Assembly (NCBI GenBank): GCA_964481765.1
Contig: CAYZVJ010000002.1
Span: forward strand, 1 to 64,000
Origin: G020353115 sp964481765
GTDB lineage: Bacteria; Bacteroidota; Bacteroidia; Bacteroidales; VadinHA17
Direction: 5' to 3'
Length of the DNA stretch: 64,000 nucleotides
The position numbers and the translations under genes are program-made. Every line of letters begins with the position of its first letter. Position 1 is the first letter of the stretch. Below are positions 57,477 through 64,000 of this stretch, in pieces. A model generated the notes under the pieces. It was not told the origin of the DNA, made no database searches, and saw only the letters and a list, made by a program, of their open reading frames with translations.

Positions 57477-59885
57477 ATGAAAACCAGACATAAATTTAGA
57501 CAGTTGATCATACGGAGGTTGGCGATTCCTTTGCCAGCCCTGCTGATGATCTTTTTTGCAAACGCCCAGGTTGTTCCTCCTCCTGACCGGTGGCCAACCT
57601 GGAATGAAGAGAACCAGGACCAAACCTTATCTCCTTATTTCTTTGTACAGAGTGATGATCCTTCAACCGACAGATTACCGCTCAAGGAGACCCGCGCCAA
57701 TGTAAACATAGCAGGGGTAATTGCCGATGTGACCATAACGCAAACCTATAAAAATGAGGGGCAAAATGCACTGGAAGCTATTTACGTCTTTCCCGCTTCC
57801 ACCCGCGCTGCGGTATACAGTATGACGATGACAATCGGGGAACGTGAGATTGTTGCCATTATCCAGGAAAAGCAGAAAGCACGGGAAAGCTATGAACAGG
57901 CAAGGGAAGAAGGAAAATCCGCATCTCTCCTTGAGCAGATGAGGCCCAATGTATTCCAGATGAATGTTGCCAATATCCTTCCGGGTGATGTGATAAAAGT
58001 TGAAATGAAATATACGGAATTGCTCATCCCCGAAAGTGGCCTGTACGAATTTATCTATCCCACCGTGGTTGGCCCCAGGTACTCGAATACCCTGGCTGAA
58101 AATGCTACCCCTGAAGAGGGATGGATCGCCAATCCCTATACCCGTGAGGGAGAGGATCCTTTCTATGCTTTCAATATTTCCATTGGGATTACTGCCGGTC
58201 TGGCCATTCAGGATGTCCGGTCCCCTTCCCATGATATGAACATCAATTTTGAAAACCGGTCTACTGCGATACTGACACTTTCACCCGAAGATAAGTCAGG
58301 GGGAAATAAAGACTGTATTGTACAATATCGTCTTACCGGTAACAAAATCGAATCGGGATTGCTGCTGTATGAAGGAGTCGAAGAAAATTTTTTCCTGGCA
58401 ATGATCCAACCTCCGAAAATCGTTAAGAAGGAGTTGATTCCTCCGAGGGAATATGTTTTTATTGTCGATGTTTCGGGTTCAATGTATGGATTTCCACTGA
58501 ATATTTCAAAAACGCTGATGCGGGATCTGCTATCAAACCTCAGGATTACCGATCGGTTTAATATCCTGCTTTTTGCCGGTGGTTCAGAATTGTTCGCTGA
58601 ACAATCACTTCCGGCAACCAGCGAGAATGTATCCAGGGCAATCCAGTTTATCGATAACCAGCAGGGGGGGGGTGGTACAGAACTGCTTCCTGCATTAAAA
58701 CGGGCACTCTCCTTAACAGGAACTGAAAATTATTCAAGGAGCTTTGTCATTGCAACCGACGGTTACGTAACCGTCGAAAAAGAGGCATTCGACCTGATCC
58801 GTGAAAATCTTGGCAGGGCTAATTTCTTCACCTTTGGTATTGGAAGCTCAGTTAACCGTTACCTGCTTGAAGGGATGGCTCATGTGGGAACAGGAGAGGC
58901 ATTCATCATCACCCAGGAAAATGAAGCTGAAAGCAAAGCGGAAAAATTCAGAACCTACATCCAAACTCCCGTACTTACAAACATAATGCTTCGGTTTGAG
59001 GACTTTGAAGTGTTTGATGTTGAACCATTAACAATCCCCGATGTTCTCGCTGAAAAACCGGTGATCGTATATGGTAAATGGAAAGGCAAACCCAACGGTA
59101 AAATCAACCTGACCGGCGACAGTGGTGAAGGAGAGTACAAGGTAAGTCTCGATGTTGGTTCGACGTCCCCGGTAAAATCAAATATCGGCTTAAAATATCT
59201 CTGGGCCAGGGAAACAATTCGACTACTGGATGATTACACTTCATTGGGAAGATCCACAGAAGAACATGCACGGAAAATCACTGACCTTGGTTTGAAATAT
59301 AACCTGTTAACCAATTATACATCCTTCATAGCCATCGATTCAGAGATCCGGAATGAGGGTGGTAACGTGACCACTGTCAAACAACCCTTACCCTTACCTG
59401 AAGGAGTAAGCAACTATGCCGTTGGTGGTGCTTATCCGGTTCATGGTATTGCTTCAGCACCCCGAACAGTTCAAAAATCAGGTGACGTCAAATGGGCCAG
59501 GGTATCAGAGCTTTCTTTAGAAACGGAGGATATGATCTCCCTTGATGAAGATCCGGGAGTGGAGAGAAAAGACCGAATCTTTGTATCTGTGGAAACAATG
59601 CCTGAATTCCCGGGTAAAACAGAAGGACTGAAACGATTTATTGAAAAACACCTGAACTATCCGGAGAGGCTAAAAGATGCAGGTATTTCCGGTAATGTAT
59701 TTGTTGAGTTTGTTGTGGATGTTGACGGTTCTGTAAAAGAGGTACAGATCCTCAGGGGAATTCATCCGGAACTTGACAAAGAAGCCATCCGGGTGATCAG
59801 GCTGACCTCAAATATGTGGAAACCAGGAAAACAAGAAGGAAAAGCAGTCAGGGTGCGGATGGTGATCCCGGTTAAGTTTGGTTGA
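57477..59885 (+). CDS. VIT-VWA protein with TonB C-terminal domain
   Basis: From the ATG at 57477 the protein has 802 residues; an ATG at 57285 would add 64 residues that displace the signal peptide. It has a signal peptide ending FANAQ, and a VIT domain (LKETRANVNIAGVIADVTITQTY) over residues about 55-180. A VWA domain follows with the MIDAS motif VDVSGSMYG and a TGTENYSRSFVIATDGY strand, and last a TonB_C domain (YPERLKDAGISGNVFVEFVVD). VIT-VWA proteins are secreted, metal-binding adhesive proteins. The TonB_C domain links it to the sigma module. Its stop lies inside a 55-bp sequence duplicated across a scaffold gap, but the reading frame is unaffected. Confidence 0.87.
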   Translation: MKTRHKFRQLIIRRLAIPLPALLMIFFANAQVVPPPDRWPTWNEENQDQTLSPYFFVQSDDPSTDRLPLKETRANVNIAGVIADVTITQTYKNEGQNALEAIYVFPASTRAAVYSMTMTIGEREIVAIIQEKQKARESYEQAREEGKSASLLEQMRPNVFQMNVANILPGDVIKVEMKYTELLIPESGLYEFIYPTVVGPRYSNTLAENATPEEGWIANPYTREGEDPFYAFNISIGITAGLAIQDVRSPSHDMNINFENRSTAILTLSPEDKSGGNKDCIVQYRLTGNKIESGLLLYEGVEENFFLAMIQPPKIVKKELIPPREYVFIVDVSGSMYGFPLNISKTLMRDLLSNLRITDRFNILLFAGGSELFAEQSLPATSENVSRAIQFIDNQQGGGGTELLPALKRALSLTGTENYSRSFVIATDGYVTVEKEAFDLIRENLGRANFFTFGIGSSVNRYLLEGMAHVGTGEAFIITQENEAESKAEKFRTYIQTPVLTNIMLRFEDFEVFDVEPLTIPDVLAEKPVIVYGKWKGKPNGKINLTGDSGEGEYKVSLDVGSTSPVKSNIGLKYLWARETIRLLDDYTSLGRSTEEHARKITDLGLKYNLLTNYTSFIAIDSEIRNEGGNVTTVKQPLPLPEGVSNYAVGGAYPVHGIASAPRTVQKSGDVKWARVSELSLETEDMISLDEDPGVERKDRIFVSVETMPEFPGKTEGLKRFIEKHLNYPERLKDAGISGNVFVEFVVDVDGSVKEVQILRGIHPELDKEAIRVIRLTSNMWKPGKQEGKAVRVRMVIPVKFG

Positions 59886-60044
59886 GGTGNNNNNNNNNNN
59901 NNNNNNNNNNNNNNNNNNNNNNNNNNNNNNNNNNNNNNNNNNNNNNNNNNNNNNNNNNNNNNNNNNNNNNNNNNNNNNNNNNNNNNNNNGAAGGAAAAGC
60001 AGTCAGGGTGCGGATGGTGATCCCGGTTAAGTTTGGTTGAGGTG
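59835..60044. other. Scaffold gap with duplicated 55-bp contig ends
   Basis: N at 59890-59989 is flanked by identical copies at 59835-59889 and 59990-60044. The VIT-VWA stop codon is present in both copies. Confidence 0.95.
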
Positions 60045-60067
60045 TCGGGTAAATACAACCTGTAAAC

Positions 60068-60104
60068 AAAGGGGCTCTATCTTGCAACAGCCCCTTTATT
60101 TTTT
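60068..60104 (+). terminator. Intrinsic terminator after the VIT-VWA gene
   Basis: A 9-bp stem, AAAGGGGCT and AGCCCCTTT with a 12-nt loop, is followed by a run of T. Confidence 0.88.
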
Positions 60105-60140
60105 CTCCTCTCCCTATCCCTGAATTGGTTCCGGTTTGAT

Positions 60141-60371
60141 TCAGCTTCTACTGAAAAGTGTTTTTTGTTCCTCTTCCCAGAAGGTTGGGTAATCTTCATC
60201 GAATTTTTTGAGAATAGCCGTGATGATGGTTTCTCTCATGTACTTGGAACGGTTATCCACCTTGTAACGGTCAAAGAAAGAGTTCAATGCATTCAACTCC
60301 CTGTCATTGAACATGATAGTATACCTGTTGGTCCGCTTCAGATGATCTTCTTTGGTCTTTCTTCGCCTCAA
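60141..60371 (-). CDS. Small ribbon-helix-helix-like protein
   Basis: The 76-residue protein is called from a TTG at 60371 because the conserved part, RRRKTKEDHLKRTNRYTIMFNDREL, starts there. Upstream extension to 60452 is hydrophobic and unlike it. The RYTIMFNDRELNALN strand and helix followed by SKYMRETIITAILKKFDEDYP resemble ribbon-helix-helix proteins found widely in Bacteroidota. The function is unknown; DNA binding is likely. Confidence 0.6.
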   Translation of the reverse strand: MRRRKTKEDHLKRTNRYTIMFNDRELNALNSFFDRYKVDNRSKYMRETIITAILKKFDEDYPTFWEEEQKTLFSRS

Positions 60372-60478
60372 AATCAATAGTTTACATGAGATAAGAAACT
60401 TCAACCCTGTAAATATAAACAAATAGGGATGAAAAAAAACCCCGGCGGACAATGACCAATTAACAAATAATTAACAAT

Positions 60479-60826
60479 TCACTCAAACTCCTTCGGCACC
60501 CCGCAGATCAATTTAAAGGGTTTGTCACCCTTGTTGCGGTACTGGTGTTTCTCATTGGGCAATACAAGGGCAAAATCACCCTGTTTCACCGTCTGTTCTT
60601 CCCCTTTTTCATTAACCAGGGCACCATTTCCCTCGATGATATAGTTCATGTGTTCGTAGTTGTGTTGATGGTAGGGTGTATATCCTCCCGGTTCAACGGT
60701 AAATACCCGGTAGGAGTAAACCGGGGCTCCATCCTTTCCCGAAAGAGGAACCTGTTTAAACGCGTTATGCGCTCCTTCCATCTCAACTTTTTTTCGTTCA
60801 ACCTTGTCTAACGGAATGATTTTCAT
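60479..60826 (-). CDS. Cupin-domain protein
   Basis: The 115-residue single-domain cupin has HQHNYEHMNYIIEGNG (the G-x5-H-x-H-x3,4-E-type motif 1) and PNEKHQYRN (motif 2 with the last metal ligand). It could bind a divalent metal and a small sugar or acid. It lies 107 bp downstream of the LacI gene in the same direction, so it may belong to that regulon. Confidence 0.82.
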   Translation of the reverse strand: MKIIPLDKVERKKVEMEGAHNAFKQVPLSGKDGAPVYSYRVFTVEPGGYTPYHQHNYEHMNYIIEGNGALVNEKGEEQTVKQGDFALVLPNEKHQYRNKGDKPFKLICGVPKEFE

Positions 60827-60933
60827 GTCTCGATAGTTTTGTCTTTTTCAATTGTTTCAAAAGTAGTAAGGATGGATCATCCTCCCAACCGAAATGGTAA
60901 AAAACAGATTCTAAATAGTGATTCGAATGATGG

Positions 60934-61947
60934 TCAGCGAAGGGAGGAGTTCTTAATGATCAATCGGGTATCAATAACCCGTGTAATGGGGGGATAGTTA
61001 TCTGTCTTCTCTAAACGGTCGATCAGCAGCCGAACCGCTTCCTTCCCCATCTCATATCCATGCTGTTCCACTGCACTCAGGGGGGGATCAGTCAGGTTAG
61101 CTATCTGCCCATTGGTAAATCCGACGATGGCAATATCCTGGGGTACCCTGTAGCCCGATTCCTTAACAATCTTCATGGCTTCGGCTGCAGTAAGATCATT
61201 AACCGCAAAAAAAGCATCCGGTTTGGACAGTCCGCCAAGCAGTCCCGGTATCACTTTCCTCGCCTCCTCCATTGTATCGCATTTGATGATCCAATCCGGA
61301 TCGGGATTCAGGTTATAGGTTTTCATCGCCCGCAGATAACCAGTTTTTCTATCCTTTCCGATCAGCAAATGGTCGGATGCTGCCAGATGGATAATGCGCC
61401 TGCATCCGACATTGATCAGGTGTTCGGTTGCAAGAAATGCACCCTGTTCATCATCAACGACCACCCGGTCACTGATGATCTCTTCACATACTCTGTCGAA
61501 GAAAACAATGGGAACATCATGTTGCTGGATTTCCCTGAAATGATCGAAATTTCTGGTCTCTTTCGAAACAGAGACCAAAATACCTTCCACCCTGCCCGAT
61601 AACAGGGCGTGCACATTTTTTACTTCCCGTTCATAGCTTTCATTCGACTCACAGATCATCACCTGATAGTTGGAATTATAAGCTACATCTCCAATTCCGC
61701 TGATAACTGTTGAGAAAAAATAGTGAACAACTTCCGGGATGATAACCCCGATGATCTTGCTTTTTCTGCTCTTCAGGCTCAGGGCTATGGGATCCGGCTG
61801 GTAATGCCATTTCTCTGCCAGCTCATTCACTGCCTTTTTGGTAGCAGGACTGATATCCGGATGATCCTTCAGTGCTCTGGAAACCGTTGAAGGAGATATT
61901 CCGAGGGCTTTTGCAATATCCTTTATAGTAACCTGTCCTTTGTGCAT
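60934..61947 (-). CDS. LacI-family transcriptional regulator
   Basis: The 337-residue protein has an N-terminal LacI HTH (TIKDIAKALGISPSTVSRALKDHPDIS), the hinge (YQPDPIALSLKSRKSKIIGVIIPE) and a periplasmic-binding-protein-like sensor domain that would bind a sugar. It is divergent from a SusC gene, typical of Bacteroidota polysaccharide or oligosaccharide utilisation control. A candidate operator lies in the intergenic region. Confidence 0.9.
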   Translation of the reverse strand: MHKGQVTIKDIAKALGISPSTVSRALKDHPDISPATKKAVNELAEKWHYQPDPIALSLKSRKSKIIGVIIPEVVHYFFSTVISGIGDVAYNSNYQVMICESNESYEREVKNVHALLSGRVEGILVSVSKETRNFDHFREIQQHDVPIVFFDRVCEEIISDRVVVDDEQGAFLATEHLINVGCRRIIHLAASDHLLIGKDRKTGYLRAMKTYNLNPDPDWIIKCDTMEEARKVIPGLLGGLSKPDAFFAVNDLTAAEAMKIVKESGYRVPQDIAIVGFTNGQIANLTDPPLSAVEQHGYEMGKEAVRLLIDRLEKTDNYPPITRVIDTRLIIKNSSLR

Positions 61948-62277
61948 GGTAAATACCCGGGATTAAATGGATCAGATGCTATCTTATTGCAGTGCAATTC
62001 AGTTAAAGATAATAAAAAAAATATGGAATGTGCGTGTTTCTCCCATTTCGCTCCAAACAGGATTGGGTTCACTGATAATGATTGAGTAAAATGGTCCCGG
62101 ACTATGTTGTCACAAAGAGCAGTAAAGGATAAAAATCCGATTTCAAACGTTTGCGGAAACGATTGCGGCAATTTATTGAAAATAAATAGCTTAAGTTATG
62201 CTTTTTCTCCTATATTTGTATACGTTATTTCCACAATAGACAAAACCTAAATTTACATTAACCTAAACTTCTATTCT
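61948..62277. promoter_or_regulatory. Divergent LacI/SusC control region
   Basis: This 330-bp gene-free region holds a LacI-type operator candidate: AAACGTTT at 62145-62152 and AAACGATT at 62157-62164, the second within a near-palindrome with TGC/GCA flanks (62152-62170). TATATTTG at 62211-62218 matches TAnnTTTG exactly and would serve the SusC gene with a leader of about 53 bases. The operator sits upstream of this box, so the regulator could activate or repress. No other signal is clear. Confidence 0.55.
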
Positions 62278-64000
62278 ATGAAGCAAAATCGTGTGATCCG
62301 GAAGCTATTTTTTCTGATCCTGATCTGTTTTATTCCCATCTGGGTCATGGGTCAGGAAATCGTGGTTTCCGGAAAGGTAACTGATGTTGCAGACGGGACA
62401 GGAATACCCGGAGTCAATGTCGTTGTAAAGGGAACAACCTTTGGGACAACCACTAACCTGGACGGTAATTACCGCCTCACGGTCAGCAGGGATGCAACGC
62501 TGGTTTTTTCCTTTATTGGTTACTCAACCCAGGAAATAGCAGTGAACAATCAGTCAACCATTAATGTTTCCATGGTTCTGGATATCCAGGCTCTGGAAGA
62601 GGTGGTTACGATCGGTTACGGTACTACCCGAAAGGAGGATGCCACCGGATCGGTTACTGCTATTTCATCGGAAGATTTTAACCGCGGTGCAATTTTCTCA
62701 CCTCAGGAACTGGTCGCAGGCAAAATTGCCGGTGTACAGATCACCAATTCAGGAGGTGCACCAGGTGCCGGTTCTACTATCAGAATCAGGGGAGGATCTT
62801 CCCTGTCAGCAAGCAATGACCCGCTGATTGTCATTGATGGGGTCCCCGTGGATAACGACGGTATATCCGGAATGAGGAACCCATTAAGCACTATTCACCC
62901 GAACGACATCGAGACCTTTACCATACTGAAAGATGCCTCGGCAACAGCCATTTATGGGTCCAGAGCGTCAAACGGTGTGATTATCATTGAAACAAAGAAG
63001 GGGAAGAAAGATCTGCCATTTAAAATCAATTATGATGCCAACCTATCCTTCGGAGTAATAACGGATTATCACGATGTACTTTCTGCAGATCAATTCAACG
63101 AGATCATACTGGAACAGTTTGCCAGCAATCCAAATGCAACCGATCTGCTCGGTGATGCAAATACAAACTGGCAAAAGGAGATCTACCAAACGGCTGTTTC
63201 AACAGACCACAACCTGAGTTTTTCTGGAACTGCAATAACCATCCCCTTCCGTGTTTCCATTGGATATACCGATCAAAAAGGTATTCTGAAGACATCCGGA
63301 CTGGACCGGTATACCGGTGCGCTAAATCTTAATCCGAGTTTCCTGGATGATCACTTAATGCTCAATGTAAACGTGAAAGGGATGCGTATTCAAAACCAGT
63401 TTGCAAACCAGGGTGCCGTGGGTGCTGCTGCTGATTTTGACCCGACTCAACCCGTGAAGGATCCAACCAGTCCTTATGGAGGATATTTCACCTGGGTCGA
63501 TGATTTTGGGAATCCCATTTTCACCGCAACCTCAAACCCGGTAGCCTTGTTAAACATGAGAGATGACAAGTCGACCGTTCTGAGAAGCATTGGAAACATG
63601 CAGCTGGATTACAAAGTGCATTGGCTTCCTGAATTAAAGGCAAAACTGAACCTGGGATACGATATCTCAAGCAGTGAAGGAACGGTTGATGTTCCTGAGA
63701 ATGCTGCATGGGCATACGATGATGTCAATGGAGGCGGACAAAAGACAAAATATACCCAGGGAAAAAAGAATGAATTGCTGGATTTTTATTTTAATTATGT
63801 GAAAGATATGGGTACTATTGATAGCCGGATTGACGCCACCGCCGGTTATTCCTGGCAGCATTTCTTCAGGGAAGGAACCAACTATACAACCAACGTGCTT
63901 GGAACGGTGATCGATGATGATTCCGATTACAAAACGGAGAGCTACCTGGTCTCTTTCTTCGGAAGGGTAAATTATATTTTCAAAGACCGGTACCTGCTGA
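62278..64000 (+). CDS. SusC/RagA-family TonB-dependent receptor, truncated by window edge
   Basis: The frame is open from the ATG at 62278 to the right edge, 574 codons. It has a signal peptide ending VMGQ and a carboxypeptidase-like domain (SGKVTDVADGTGIPGVNVVVKGT). The SusC signatures follow: VVTIGYGTTRKEDATGSV, then GKIAGVQITNSGG, DPLIVIDGVPVD, LKDASATAIYGSRASNGVIIIETKKG, and the start of the barrel. It would import oligosaccharides with a SusD partner, expected beyond the edge. LacI control is likely. Confidence 0.92.
   Translation, partial: MKQNRVIRKLFFLILICFIPIWVMGQEIVVSGKVTDVADGTGIPGVNVVVKGTTFGTTTNLDGNYRLTVSRDATLVFSFIGYSTQEIAVNNQSTINVSMVLDIQALEEVVTIGYGTTRKEDATGSVTAISSEDFNRGAIFSPQELVAGKIAGVQITNSGGAPGAGSTIRIRGGSSLSASNDPLIVIDGVPVDNDGISGMRNPLSTIHPNDIETFTILKDASATAIYGSRASNGVIIIETKKGKKDLPFKINYDANLSFGVITDYHDVLSADQFNEIILEQFASNPNATDLLGDANTNWQKEIYQTAVSTDHNLSFSGTAITIPFRVSIGYTDQKGILKTSGLDRYTGALNLNPSFLDDHLMLNVNVKGMRIQNQFANQGAVGAAADFDPTQPVKDPTSPYGGYFTWVDDFGNPIFTATSNPVALLNMRDDKSTVLRSIGNMQLDYKVHWLPELKAKLNLGYDISSSEGTVDVPENAAWAYDDVNGGGQKTKYTQGKKNELLDFYFNYVKDMGTIDSRIDATAGYSWQHFFREGTNYTTNVLGTVIDDDSDYKTESYLVSFFGRVNYIFKDRYLL

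Noticed and set aside
15529..60044. Four pairs of perfect 55-bp direct repeats as biological repeats or attachment sites
   Set aside because: Each pair flanks exactly 100 N, all are the same length, and collapse restores genes. They are assembly overlaps.
1..64000. CRISPR arrays, tRNA or rRNA genes, and insertion sequences
   Set aside because: I saw no regular spacer-repeat pattern, no tRNA or rRNA signatures, and no transposase or IS ends.

Overview
The window looks like a scaffold from a Bacteroidota genome, probably from the order Bacteroidales or a close relative. The signs are a SusC/RagA receptor, a second TonB-dependent receptor with a carboxypeptidase-like domain, candidate TAnnTTTG promoter boxes, weak or absent Shine-Dalgarno sites and moderate GC. 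Seven runs of exactly 100 N mark scaffold joins. Four of them are flanked by identical 55-bp copies, so they are unmerged contig overlaps, not real gaps. Removing N plus one copy (155 bp) restores the reading frame of a ketosynthase (14748-16126), joins an exporter to a methyltransferase (32548-36554) and completes an O-methyltransferase (41282-42564).

Region 1 (1-1.8 kb) holds two nucleotide-metabolism genes, a thymidylate synthase-like gene cut by the window edge and a DNPH1-like deoxynucleotide N-hydrolase, separated by a degenerate repeat tract.

Region 2 (1.8-52.2 kb) is a large biosynthetic locus of aryl-polyene/flexirubin type. The left arm (24.1 to 1.8 kb, minus strand) encodes an aromatic ammonia-lyase for an arylacrylate starter, four complete ketosynthases, a cysteine-less chain-length-factor-like KS, a half-length KS, three ACPs, a malonyl transferase, an AcpS, a ketoreductase, a 3-hydroxyacyl-CoA dehydrogenase-like protein, two complementary hot-dog dehydratase subunits, a thioesterase, an LpxL-like acyltransferase, LolA and a lipoprotein, a polysaccharide deacetylase-fold protein, an MFS transporter, two B12-binding radical SAM enzymes and one radical SAM/SPASM enzyme. 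The right arm (24.3-52.2 kb) adds three more B12-binding radical SAM enzymes, a PlsC acyltransferase, a giant MMPL exporter-methyltransferase fusion, a GT2-DUF2062 glycosyltransferase, a CrtI-like oxidoreductase, a C45 acyltransferase/hydrolase, an O-methyltransferase, a small HTH protein, a BtrH-like acyltransferase with its own ACP, a sulfotransferase, a PaaK-like ligase, and an operon of thioesterase, two crotonases, a degenerate AcpS-like protein and an unusual KAS III. A TonB receptor, a beta-barrel protein and a secreted protein sit in the middle (25.7-29.6 kb).

A working model, which is inference: the lyase and ligase make and activate an aryl starter. The type II KS/KR/DH set extends it on ACPs to an aryl polyene. 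The methyltransferases and B12 radical SAM enzymes modify it. BtrH-, C45-, LpxL- and PlsC-type transferases attach it to an acceptor. LolA, the lipoprotein and the MMPL exporter deliver it to the outer membrane. No darA-like gene is visible, so the product need not be a classical flexirubin. The acceptor and the roles of five cobalamin radical SAM enzymes are the main unknowns.

Region 3 (52.3-64 kb) is mostly unrelated: a MutS-family ATPase, a SiaC/DUF1987 protein, a tandem universal stress protein, an ECF sigma/anti-sigma pair divergent from a VIT-VWA-TonB_C protein, a small RHH-like protein, a cupin, a LacI regulator with a candidate operator, and the start of a SusC gene that runs off the right edge.
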